Below, one piece after another: positions 32,161 through 44,000 of a stretch of DNA of 64,000 nt. This DNA is from Melastoma dodecandrum (taxonomy: Eukaryota > Streptophyta > Magnoliopsida > Myrtales > Melastomataceae). The notes under the pieces are model-generated. The model searched no databases and had not been told where the DNA came from. It saw nothing but the letters and a program-made list of their open reading frames with translations. Position 1 is the first letter of the stretch. Every line of letters starts with the position of its first letter. The stretch covers positions 2,112,001-2,176,000 of the forward strand of contig JARUPY010000164.1 of assembly GCA_029817715.1 (NCBI GenBank), read 5' to 3'. Both the position numbers and the translations under genes were made by a program.

Positions 32161-33407
32161 ATGGCTTACTCCCCCGGATCACTGCTCATCGTATCATCCC
32201 TCTCCTTCTTCTCCCTCTTTGTCACCCCAACAACTGCTCAGCTTCGACAGAATTACTACGCCAATGTCTGCCCCAATGTTGAGTCCATCGTACGCAACGT
32301 CGTCACCACGAAATTCCGCCAGACGTTCGTAACTGTCCCTGCAACTCTCCGCCTCTTCTTCCACGATTGCTTTGTCCAGGTACTGAGCCGAGGAAAAGGG
32401 GGATGGCCGTCCTTATTTGATTCGATTGACTCGTGATTGGGGATTTTCCCCTTGAACAGGGTTGTGATGCTTCGGTTATTGTTGCATCCACTCCGAGCAA
32501 CACGGCAGAGAAGGACCATCCCGACAACCTCTCGTTGGCGGGGGATGGGTTCGACACGGTTATCAAGGCCAAGGCGGCTGTTGATGCCATCCCGAGCTGC
32601 AGGAACAAGGTGTCATGTGCTGATATCCTTGCAATGGCCACGCGGGACGTCATTTCCATGGTTAGTTTGATCTTTGGAGTTTTTTGATCCGATTTGCGAT
32701 GCAAGAGTTCTGTTATTATCCTGACTAATTTCCTGGAATTTTGATTAACCACAGGCGGGAGGGCCTTCGTATGCAGTTGAGTTGGGGAGATTGGACGGAC
32801 TGTCCTCAACGGCCGCTAGTGTTAACGGGAAGCTCCCTAAACCTACCTTCAATCTCAATCAACTCAATGCGCTATTCGCCACAAACGGCCTTACACAATC
32901 CGACATGATCGCCCTCTCTGGTAAATCTCTGTCATTGGAAGACCGTCTCTCGTGTACTTCACCCCCGCTAGCAATAACCTCTCGGCTAATCTTCGCGCAG
33001 CCGCCCACACGGTCGGATTCTCACACTGTGGGAAGTTTGCAAACCGGATATACAACTTCAGTCGATTCAACCCGGTGGACCCGACCCTCAACCCGCTTTA
33101 CGCCAAGCAGCTTCAGGGCATGTGCCCGAGGGTCGTAGACCCGAGGATAGCCATCAATATGGACCCGAACACTCCGAACACCTTCGACAACATGTACTAC
33201 AAGAATCTCCAGCAAGGGAAGGGTCTGTTCACCTCGGACCAGGTCCTGTTCACGGACCCGAGGTCACGACCCACCGTGAACGCATGGGCGAGCAGCTCCC
33301 CCGTGTTCCAGAACGCATTCATCACAGCCATCACTAAGCTCGGCCGCGTCGGGGTCAAGACCGGGGTTAGTGGCAACATCCGTCGTGACTGTGGGGCATT
33401 TAACTGA
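32161..33407 (+). CDS. PER51: Secretory class III peroxidase, PER51-like
   Basis: Class III peroxidases use H2O2 to oxidise phenolic substrates in the cell wall or vacuole (lignin, suberin, defence). Four exons join with GT/AG borders: 32161-32379, 32460-32660, 32755-32920 and 33001-33407, giving 330 residues, the usual family length. Residues 1-26 form a signal peptide ending before QLRQNYY. Distal Arg64 and His68 sit in [14 protein letters not shown] follows, and proximal His198 is in [13 protein letters not shown]. The C-terminal CGAF motif is present. The three-intron layout is the classic plant peroxidase structure. The sequence reads without a break, and an aataaa lies at 33575-33580. 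It resembles Arabidopsis PER51/PER16-type enzymes; which paralog it matches needs a tree. Confidence 0.95.
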
Positions 33408-35880
33408 TTCGCCTCAGTGTAAAGAATTTTGGATTTGGAGGAATTTTTTATTAAGAGAAAGGATGAATGGGTGGATTGGAGACATATATACATTTTTTGT
33501 AAAATAAGGTCTTGGAGATGTATGTAACCAACTTATGCATTGGGATCGTTTGATTCCTAGTTGTCGACCAGTAGAATAAAAGAAGGGTGTGACGAAATGT
33601 TCGATTGGATTTCACATTCAGGGTCGTCAACTATGATGTCCTGATGAGAATTATTGAACTAACATTAGAAATGAGACGGAACAAAAAAAAGAGGAGATGG
33701 CTGGGCAATAATACTTATGATACTACAGGTAGGTTTCTAATACTATAATTTAAAAAACTTTAACTAGGATTCGACTAGTATTGCTGGGGGTGCCACAATC
33801 GCAATTACATTCTATTTTTCTTCGTCCGACCTTAATTTCGAACACGTAAACTCATTAAGTAAATCCAAACGGACCATATTTGACGATATGATCGTGGTTT
33901 ATTCATGTGATGTTCACGACATCCACCTCATTTACAGCTGGACTTTGTGGGGGAATCTCGTTGTCATTATTCGTTTGATTGCTTTTTGGGGGGTATGATG
34001 ACTTTTTGGGATAGATAGGGGATAGAGCGCTGTTGTTACAGCTTGATTAATGTGAATTAAGCAAAGTAATTAAAAAGGGGAATCGCTTAATCATTGATAC
34101 TCGACAGAAGCTAAGGGGTAATCCAAGCATAATTCGTGCATCCGTACGTGGGTTTGTGCGAGAGAAAATGACGTCCTGAGTAGCAGTGACCGAGTCGAAT
34201 AGCAAAATCTGAAGCTAATAATAAGGCATGGTGATATATTTGGGCATTAATAATTTCATAATTAGAGCTAGCAGTGACACTCACAAATGATCTATCTATT
34301 CACCCGACCTTCCTCTCCGTAATTGCAATTAGCACGTACGCAATATTAATACGTTTTATTAGTAATACTTGTTATCGAAATAATCTTTTTGAATATCTCA
34401 TTAGAAAGAGGCAAGGAGTTGTAAAAAAGAATAAGTTTTGGTTACAACGAATCAATTTAATGAATTGAATTCCAATTACATCGATCAGACAACGTGGGGT
34501 TGGGTGGGGGGTGGGGGCGAATATGTAGTTTCGAGTTGTTACTATTATTATTATTATTGGGAAGTCAAGAGGGGGGGGGGAGGGAGTTGGTCCAAACACT
34601 TGCCAACACGTGATGGCGATGGCGGCACGTAGATAAAATAAATGAGATTATAATTAGGACTGATGATGAGGTTTGAAAATTCAGAGACAGTGGGTGATAT
34701 GATATAAACCCCCCACCCCCACCCACAATTAATGTGCATTGCACCTACTACTACTACGTGATTTGAGAATTTTCCAATGTGATTATGACGCCCTTCTCTT
34801 CTCTTTCGATTCTGTTTTAGTTTTTGGTTTCTACCTTCCCCAGTTATCTCCACATCCACCCACATGTGAGAAATATTTTGTTAGAAGGTTTAGATCAGCT
34901 TATTTTTCCTTTTTATTTTCCTTCTAAAGGGTGACAAAAAGACGATCCTACTTGGTCGTTCCGAGGACTATTATCTGGGCTTTGATGAAATATGAGGTAA
35001 TGTCCAAAGTGGGGCAATATGATTTGTCCGATTCTCGGAAGCCATATGGGAGTTCATATGTTGGGCCATTCAGTCAGTCGGGCCACACCCAGCAGCCTTG
35101 TAATTTAGGGGAACGGACAGAGGCAGCAGGAAAGTATAGTTTGTCTTCGTCCTCGCCAATGGCATTTATTTAGGCCCATTTCCTACGGTACTTAAGATCC
35201 CAACTTTCACCCCACCCTCCATGATGGAATTCACGGGGTGATTATGTCTGAATTCTAGACTAAGACATTTCCCATCTGAAAGAGCATTACAACGATTTCA
35301 TACCTCAGACACACAAAAAGATAATATAATCAATTAATTAATCATCCGATGACTTTCTTTATTACGCCCACCTTCCCCCGCAAAATTATTGATCCTCGAC
35401 TTATATGCCGACTTAATATTGGGTTTGGGACGACGATGCGCGTTCAAATCATTAGATGAACAGAGAAAGCGGGTCTCGTACCACCTCATATTAATTGAAT
35501 CAGCAAGTGTTTGGACAAAAAGGGAGGAACAAAGGTTTTGGAATTTTCATAAAATAATAATGATAAGCTGCCCCCTTTTTGTAGTCCCCCTGGATATTTT
35601 TAGGGGGTCAAACTTCCCCCCCTTCCCCCCCCCCCCTCCCTTTTTTTTGGCCTGCCTAACATCACTTCCTTAAACACTGAGCGTGGGGATGGTGGCATGA
35701 GCCAGCCGACCGTGCCAACCCCACTGCCATTCCCAGACCCAAATAATGTTTTTGTTTTTGGAATCATCCCCCCTAAAAATATGGTCGGTGTGCTCCCATT
35801 CGCAGTCAGCTTGGAAAAACCCTCAAAGGGACTGAATTTGTTGATCCATCCTAAACAAGAATAAAAGTAGCAGCTCTTTT

Positions 35881-35911
<31 letters not shown>

Positions 35912-37553
35912 GGGGAGGGAGGCTAAAACAGGACAGGAAAGAAGAAAAGGCAAATGATCATGTTCGTGACTCGAGATTGGTCGGAACAGAGTAACAACAC
36001 TCTGTTATATAACCAAAAAAAAAGTGGAATCACTCACGCCTAAAAGCAATCCCCCCTTTTATTTAATGTCTCCGATTATATTAGCGGCCTTCTCCAACCA
36101 TTCTTTCCTGAAAGTTCCCACAAAATTTCTCAACCCTTCATTTATGGTCTCCACATCTTTGAATTTATTATATTATAATATATTTAGATAAAAATGTTAT
36201 TTTCGAACTTATTATATATCATTACATGAAGACATAAATGATGAAAACGGACGTTGTCGCGTTATCATCATTCAAATGTGAATCTTGACTCGACAAAACA
36301 CACGTGACATTTTAATTAATTAATAAATGCGATCACCCCCCCGAAATGGTGTACTCGTGAAGTACACACACACACCTATAACTCATTCAGTTGAAAAGCT
36401 TCATGGTAATTTACTTAATCAACCCATGCTGGTAAGAATAATTAGCCAAATCATGACACGGTTTATTACCATTAATTATGAGGACTTTGGAGACGTGGGC
36501 TTAAATATTTGGACAAAGTGGGTGATTTTTGGGAAAGAGAGAAGGGGGGGGGGCACCTGACCTGAGTGAGGGACGACAGACAGACACTTCATATCCTCTC
36601 GGCTTTTAAAAGGTAGTGCCTTCGTGTCCCACATGCGATGCTACTACTACATCTTCCCTTTTCTTTCCTTTCCTTTTGTTTTCTCGGGGCCAATACGTCC
36701 CAATCAATTGCAAACCTCGTGCGTCTTGTCCCTCAAATTATTATGTAGTAACACCCCCAACCTCATCCACCCACCTCACCTCACCCTCATGGACACGATG
36801 CATGTGAAGTAGGTGTAAGAGAAACACAAAAAAAAAACTCCCCCACTTTTTATCACTCGTTGCAGATAAATATGAAAAATAAAAAAAGGTAAAGAGGGAA
36901 AGGAAGGCCAAAAGCTTTGCCAAGGGTGCCGCCCCTTCGAGTTTCTTGAGCTGATGAATGCCCGTGAAGCCGAAGAAACCTCCAAGTTTCTCAGTTTTTT
37001 TGTGGGGTATGGTTAGTATTGCGTTGACATGATGAATTATCTTGGGCCTATTTTTCGGACAGGTTAAAGTCCATGAGAGGAACGTAAGAATTGAGAAGAG
37101 GTATGGGCTCGTACCAAGTCTACAGCCCATGTCAGCACAGCTCCGAGATCCACGGAAGGTAGTTTAGCTTGGGAGGATCTTCGGAGAACGTGACAAACAT
37201 CCTGGACCCATAAGATCGAATATAAAAGGAAGGAGATTTTTCCAAAGATGACACAATCAATTCAGCCAACAGAAGCTCTATTTGCTCGTCACCCCGTAGT
37301 TGTTAGGATTCCCGGACCTGGGCGAACTCGCGAGGGTTCATTGGTCTTCACTTCCACCATCAGATTGAGCAGCCGTAGCTCTGGTAGCTAATTTCTGCCA
37401 GCACTCCACAGCCGGAACGAGCCACCGTAGTCCTGGCAAACAATTCCGCCCTTCGTTCCACCACCAAGGTGAGCAACCGTAGCCTTGGTATCCACATCCG
37501 CCATTACCTTTGACCACACTCTGTCCACCAAACCCCAGCAACCGGTTTTCACC
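33408..37553. other. Intergenic DNA, no gene recognised
   Basis: The region is AT-rich, with G or C homopolymers near 34570, 35626, 35891 and 36546. The part from about 37080 has a TATA-like gaatataaaagg at 37220 and gene-free GC-rich text. It may be a retroelement LTR fragment, but no repeat partner in this window proves it. The many short open frames here have no family resemblance. Confidence 0.5.
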
Positions 37554-37771
37554 GTCCAAGTTCGCAAGTCTACAGCGCCCGACATCAAGTCTACGACGTC
37601 ATCACCGTCCAAATTCACAAGCCCACAGAGTCCAGCAGCAAATCTACGACGCCACCATTGTCCAAATTCACAAGCCCACAACGTCCAGCAGCAAGTCTAC
37701 GACGTCACCATTGTCCAAATTCACCAGCCTGCAGCGCCCAACAGCAAGTCTACGACGTCACACCATTGTCC
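37554..37771. repeat. 53-bp minisatellite, four copies
   Basis: Units starting gtccaaattcacaag (first: gtccaagttcgcaag) lie at 37554, 37607, 37660 and 37713, with a partial fifth at 37768. Each contains an agtctacgacgtcacca-like core. Spacing is 53, 53 and 53, then 55. A 53-bp period shifts frame at every unit, so the overlapping open frames are not repeat proteins. Confidence 0.9.
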
Positions 37772-39243
37772 TTACTTTATTTTTCATGGCTGTAAGCTTT
37801 TCACTCTTATTGTAAGATTTCATTTGATTAGCTCAATCTAGTTCTTTTACTTACTGGCGACCACATCCAAAATCCTGTGAGTACTATTGCCAAATATTTT
37901 CAACGTGATCCGTTTCGACGCGAACACGTTGCTACGACAAGATCCGTGAGCCTAAATAAGATTCGAGAGAGCGAGAGAGAGAGTTGACGAATCGATTACT
38001 TTTAATCACACCAACAACCCATCGTTAGTCTTTTGTAGGTGTTGCTCTAACTCATGAGTAAGAACCTATATAACACTGGCGCATTGCTATAACCAATCGG
38101 AACCTTTCCACCCATAGCTCCCGAATTTCACCAACTCTAAGTTCAAGCTCCTGGATAACACATGAACAAAAATTATGTACAGATTCGGAACACTCCCACC
38201 CTCCTTCCGTACGAGAGGTTTTTTTTTTTAAGGACAGTATTTGGCCACTGAGCTGCCGCCATCCCCACTAATCCTTAATAATTATGAAGATACTACAAAA
38301 ATAGACATCCACCATCATGGTATTATTACTTATAAAAAAAAAACTTTTACAAGGAAAAGGAGGGAATTGGGATACTATCATAATCATTATCATATATCCT
38401 CAATCCCCATGGGGTGGCATAAAATCAGACGTCCATTGAGTTATTAGGGAATCATATATACTCCCGTCAGAGAAAGAAAACCAAGTGTTGTTGGGTCACA
38501 CTCGAGAAAAGGTTCCATCTTTTTCCTACCCATGATGATGTCGATGATGATAATGTCCTCGTTGCAAATTCCTTCATCAGAATATTCCTCCACTGATGAT
38601 CACAAACACACACACAGACACTCACACTCACTCGACTTTCCCAATAAATAAAAAAACAAAAGAGAAAAACGAAGGAACCTTTGGGCTTAGCTTAGCCACC
38701 ACCCCCGTATGGTTCAATCAAAATGAAATGGTCAATAGACAAAAAAGAAAGTCAGAATACCACTTGGCTCGATGATGAGGATGATGATGATGGTGACGAG
38801 GGATCTCTAAAGAATGCCCCTCCCAAAAAAGAAAATACCCACTCACTAAAGTATTGAATAAGAAACCAACAAAAAGAACAACTCGTAAAGTATCTCAACT
38901 TTATATAAATATTTATTTTAATATTTTTAAATTCTTAAAGACTATGAAAATTGAACAATGTATAATGATGGTGTAGAAAGTTAATAATGATTAATTCTAA
39001 AGCCAAAATAGATATTTCTTCCACTTTACCCAAACCCCAAAAGAAAACAAATATATTAGACCTTTTTCCTCCTATTAAAAAAAAAAAATCTCCGAAAGAC
39101 AACAAAAGTTAAAATTACTACTTAATTTACGCGGCTAAAAACTAACCTAATTTCTCTTGATCTTAATCTCTAGCCAAAACGGGGGGAAAACAATTAGAAA
39201 TTACATGTTAACTATTTGCTAAAGGGCATCCACTCTGGTCAAT
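37772..39243. other. Intergenic DNA, no gene recognised
   Basis: It contains gatgat-type microsatellites around 38530-38560 and 38770-38800. The stretch just downstream of the HLS1-like stop (39100-39243) probably holds that gene's 3' UTR. Nothing else is supported. Confidence 0.45.
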
Positions 39244-40926
39244 TCAGACTTCCCGGGGGTCAACGAAAATGGAGAGGCCGGGCGGCGACTTTGTCCAATC
39301 CCCGACAGTTCCGTCGCTGTAGTCTTCCCGGAGCCGCTTGATGCACCAAAGGTCCTCCGGGCACGACAGCCGCCTCCAGTGTGGTATCCCAGCCCTCAGG
39401 GGATCCTGCCCCGCCACCTCTGTGGCCACGACCGCACACCCCTGCCGCCTCGCGAGGTTGTGCGCGTGTTCGAACAGAGCCCGGACCATCTCTGTTGCGT
39501 GCGGACCCTCCCCTCCGACGCCATAAGCGAAGTAAGCCCCAAAAGGACGGAATATCTCCGGGAAGGACGGAAGCCTGAGGAAGGGGAGGGCCCGGTCGAG
39601 TGCCCGACCGGCCCTCACGAGGGCCCTCAAGACCCGAGACGCACCCTTCACCTCGAGCTTGAACACCTCCTTGCAATTCCACAAGCTGAGCACGGCCCAT
39701 GACCCAGGCGGGTCGGCAAGGAAGGGACTGACACCGTCCCATGAGGCGGCGCGGGGCTTAGGGAGGGCGAGGAAGGTGCCGAGGGAGTGGGGATTGGAGA
39801 GGACGGTGTCGATGTCGCAGGGGAAGAACTCGGTGGTGGAGAAGCAGGAGAGGTAGAGGGAGGAGGCGTCGGACTTGGAGAGAGGGAGCAGGGAGAAGCG
39901 GCGGGAAGGGAGGCGGAGGTCGTGGGCATGGACGGGGTTGACGAGGATGGCTGGGGTACGGAACTTGGAGTAGCCGAAGCGGAGGGTGAAGAGGGAAACG
40001 GAGGGGAAGTTGTCGTTTTCTGTGGCTATGTAAGAGTACTCGGCGCCGTTTTGGACCAGCCACGTCTCCATCGCTTCCACCAGCCTCGAAGCTATTCCTT
40101 TCCTCCTGAACCCATCCACACACATACACCCCGTCAGAGGAAAGCTTGTCGTTTTCCCATTCATTACACATTTTTTTAACTAAATTCTTACAACCAAAAT
40201 TTCAACTAACCAACAAAAACAAGGACAAGAAACATATTAGAAAGGAAAGAAAAACGAAAAAGAAGAAGAATCGGTCATTCCAAACTGATGGGTGACCGGA
40301 CTTTTAGTGGGGCATAATCAAATGGGATTAATGATCGTTAGTGACAGAAGCTCCCTCCCGAGTGAATGGCCAACAAACACAGAATAATCTAATCGGAAAG
40401 GAAAAGCTGAGGAAAAGGGGAAGGGGTCGGAACAATAATCCTTTCTTACCTGTGAGCAGGGGAGACCCGTAGTCCGAGGATGTATCCGACCTTGGTGTAG
40501 ACGGGGACATGCCTCGAGGCTGCGCCACCGTCCGCGAGCTTTCCTGACCTGGCAAGCCGCTTCCCGCAAGTGACCTTCTTCACGCAACCTCTGATCATCC
40601 CCACTATCTCCTTCCTCCCTTCCTTCTCTTCTCCTTCCCCTGCCTCTTCGACCGACTCCGCCACCTGAAAAAGTCAGGTGTCGGGATGATCGTCCGTTAG
40701 TTCGTGCAACGGTTCAACCTGAATTTGAGTCTTATCCATTTGTTTTTACCAGCATGAGGAAGGCGGGGGAGTTTCGGACACGGCAGAGGGGGTCGCCGAG
40801 GAGGTCGGTGTAGATAGAGAGCTTGCCGCAGGGTCCGACCTCGCATCTCCTCTCCACCTCCTCTACCTGGAGTCGGTCCTTGTGGTGATCGTACTCCCTA
40901 ACAACGAGAGACCCAATCCCATCCAT
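39244..40926 (-). CDS. HLS1: HOOKLESS1-like probable N-acetyltransferase
   Basis: HLS1 is a GNAT-family protein needed in Arabidopsis for apical hook formation, linking ethylene to auxin response. Three exons on the minus strand, 40750-40926, 40450-40664 and 39244-40105, join in matching phases to 417 residues, near the family's roughly 400. The start ATG (40924-40926) opens MDGIGSLVVREYD, and the conserved VEEVERRCEVGP and LSIYTDLLGDPLCRVR follow. The acetyl-CoA loop is RRKGIAS (131-137, split by intron 2). After it come YIATENDNFPSVSLFTLRFGY and the family-specific C-terminal half (FFPCDIDTVLSNPHSLGTFLA, GSWAVLSLWNC). No stop or frameshift was seen. HLS1 and its close paralogs cannot be separated by eye. 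Confidence 0.93.
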
Positions 40927-41075
40927 GATTCTTTCCCGATACCACTCTTTGGTTTGATTTACAACAAGGGCAATGCGTTGATGGTGTCCAAAGAAGGGAA
41001 GAATCACTTGGGGGATTTTATAGGGGAAAAGAACTGAGAGGTGAAGTGAAGTGACTCACCAAATGGTAGTAGGTC

Positions 41076-41083
41076 TATAAATA
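41076..41083 (-). promoter_or_regulatory. Possible TATA box of the HLS1-like gene
   Basis: The minus strand reads tatttata 150 bases upstream of the start codon. It is the only TATA-like word I noted in the near upstream region. Confidence 0.35.
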
Positions 41084-41089
41084 CTTGAT

Positions 41090-44000
41090 CTTTCTGTTTG
41101 TCTTTGGGATATCCTCTTTACTTAATATTTTAAAACATATATAATATATAATATATTTATTTAAATGGGAAAGAAACAGGGAAAATGCAGTGTGTGTGTG
41201 GAACTAGTTCCACTTCTAACTAGTTCTAGAAACGAATCGATTGGGCCTAATAATTTAAAAATCCTTCACCCTTTGATTATAATTAATAGCATAGTGCGTG
41301 GAGATATATATATGTTTCTATTACTTGCTATTAATATGTACGTGTTTGTAAATGTTATGGACAACGAAGGATTAAGTATTTCACTATAAAAATGTTTTTT
41401 TTTTCCTTAATTATTTTTGTCTCATCTAAAATCGAGTCCAAGCTGTTGTTTTGTCTTCATTTTCCATGATCTTACAAAGGTCCCACTTCCTTTCAACCCC
41501 TACTGCTGCTGCTTCTGCTTAGGCGGTGGATTGTAGTTTCAATTCTAATTTTGGGAGGGGAAGAGTTTTCTGTCCATCACTCACAATTTAAACCCCACAT
41601 AAAATGCTATGCTGTAATAAGCGCCTTTCCTAACTACCACTTTCACTTCAACTTCTTATCACAACCACCTAATCAATTCACCCGGGGATGTCTCTAAATA
41701 TATTGAATTCATCCTCATCTCACGTGGGAATATCACGTCGCCTGCGATGTTTGAACTGCGAGTATCATGCACCACAAAAATTAACACCTCCAACCAAAAT
41801 TTGATCTTATTTGGAAGACCTAGGTTTAGGGGATGCTTAATTTCAAAATGGAGGTTCCGAAAATAAGAGAAAAGGAGGGGATTAATATCAAGTTGTTGGG
41901 AATGCAATGATTGGGTTTACCATAAAAAATACAAAGGCCAAGCCACACCAAATTGGACATCCCGATCAGATCTAATCATCACCACCATATGCATGAGCAA
42001 TTGCATCCCTAAGAAACTGTTTTGATTGATCGCGACCTACGCTTCCGTTTTATTAATCGTGTCGCCCGTCGCTATTTCCGAAAGCGACTCCTGATGAATA
42101 TGGTCACGCGCCATGTATTTTGCCCGAATTTTGTATAGATTTCGGACATTGGATATGGACAAGTAGCCCACTTAATATAAACGCACATCACGTCTCGATG
42201 TACTTGGTTGGGAGACAAATAAAATTGTTTCCTGCTTAAATAATGTATAAGTTGCTTTGTTGGTTTGCGTTGGGAGTTAATATTATGCTGTGGACTTGAC
42301 GAAGTGTTTCAATCTTTCATACTTCATCCGCATTGTGGATGACCAGGACTCCTCTGTTCCCATTTGTATAAACTACGAAGAATACAAACTTGTTGTTATC
42401 ATATTAAATAAGCGAATATTGAAACTTATGTCCTGAATTTTCCGGGAAATGATTGCTACTAGGGAAGTGCAAAGTTCTTATTATCGTTGTCATTTTTGTG
42501 GGCACCTCTTGGAATATGCCCCCCGACAAATAAAATTGATCCACTTCCACGATCAGCTCTTTGCATCGATTTATTTCATAAGGACCGCCTGTTTACTATC
42601 TCTCAGGTTACTCTTAAATCTTAAGCAGCGGCCTCTTTAAATTTTGACGGTTTAGTTTATGGGAAAGTATGTCTTATATAAAGGGGGACCGGTCGAAAAG
42701 TGCGAGCCCAAGCACAGCACTATCGCAATCGGTTATCGTCGTTGTTCTTCGTAGCCGCCATGCGTTTACTATATTACCACGTTAGTGGAATTGATTCATT
42801 ACGATTAGGACTCCTATAGGAATTATGTTTTAGGTCACGATCAAAACAAAGAATCACATTTTAAAGGAAGGATCGCGGAAAGGGAAGGGAAAGATGGTGA
42901 CAAGGTTAGAGACAACCGATCTTGCTATTCCTTTATTTAATGCAAATATGGTGCTTTAAAAATTTGTAGCAATCAGACAAGAAATCTTACGTTGATGATG
43001 CTGATATAGTGATGTAACGATGTTAACATTCTGAATATATCTTTATATCTAATTTCCGATTAACTTTTTCGTTTAAGAAGAAGAATACTGGATCGATTCA
43101 ATTCGATTCCCACCAAAAAACAATGGCCATTCGATAAAAGATAAAGGAGTGTAATAATTAATTTCAATTTTTTTTTAAAAGAAATTAAAGAGGTTCTAAC
43201 ATAAATCTCGGTGAATAATAATAATGTTGGGGTGTTGGATTGGAATAAAGCTACTGGAGTAAATAATAATAATAAATAATGAGAATTAAATAATATTTGT
43301 TGACGATTGATATTCTTTTCCCATCATAATAATCAACTCATCATTGTTCTTTGATCATGAGTGATCCTCTCTAAATCCATGAAATTACGACAGTATCGAT
43401 TGGCTAGACTATTATATTACTGGAGGGGAATATGGTGTAAGAAATACTCTCTTTTTTTTTTTATCGACAAAACCTGGTGCATCGGAATTATTCTTCGATC
43501 AGGCCAATTGTTTATCGGTCATTAAAAGCAAAAAGCCTAAGCAGGCTGTGTTTACTCAAATTAAATTATTCTAAGGTGGGGACAACAACTAGGTGTTGCG
43601 ATAGGGAAATAATCTTTATACAAGCACATGATTCTTGCGATGGCTTCGGTTTCTGCCCCTATTTTCTAAGTCCTTTTGCTTAGAATACTTCGAACAATTT
43701 ATCGCGTTGATGGTGGATCTCGTTACAACTAAAACTCAGGACCACAAACAACAGATCGGAATATAAAAAAACCCTTTGAATGCCGAATGTGTAGTTCGAG
43801 AAATGAGACGGGTTATTAGGGTCAGTAGACGGTAAACCCAAAGCACACATTTGAGTGATCTGTTCACAACTGTCTCCGGCGATTAGGCTCTGCTTGTGCC
43901 TAATTCGTTTGGTTTTGCGAATTCCGATAGGTGTCAGTAATTAGGTTAAGCACGCGGGCGTCCGTCATTAGTCAACATATCGGTAAAGATGAAAACCTAA

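Noticed and set aside
32161..32436. Continuous 91-codon frame as a separate small protein.
   Set aside because: It is peroxidase exon 1 read through its donor site into intron 1; the GT/AG borders and family motifs support the spliced form.
39260..40179. Several long open frames overlapping the HLS1-like last exon on both strands.
   Set aside because: Shadows of a GC-rich exon; the called frame has the family motifs and matching splice phases.
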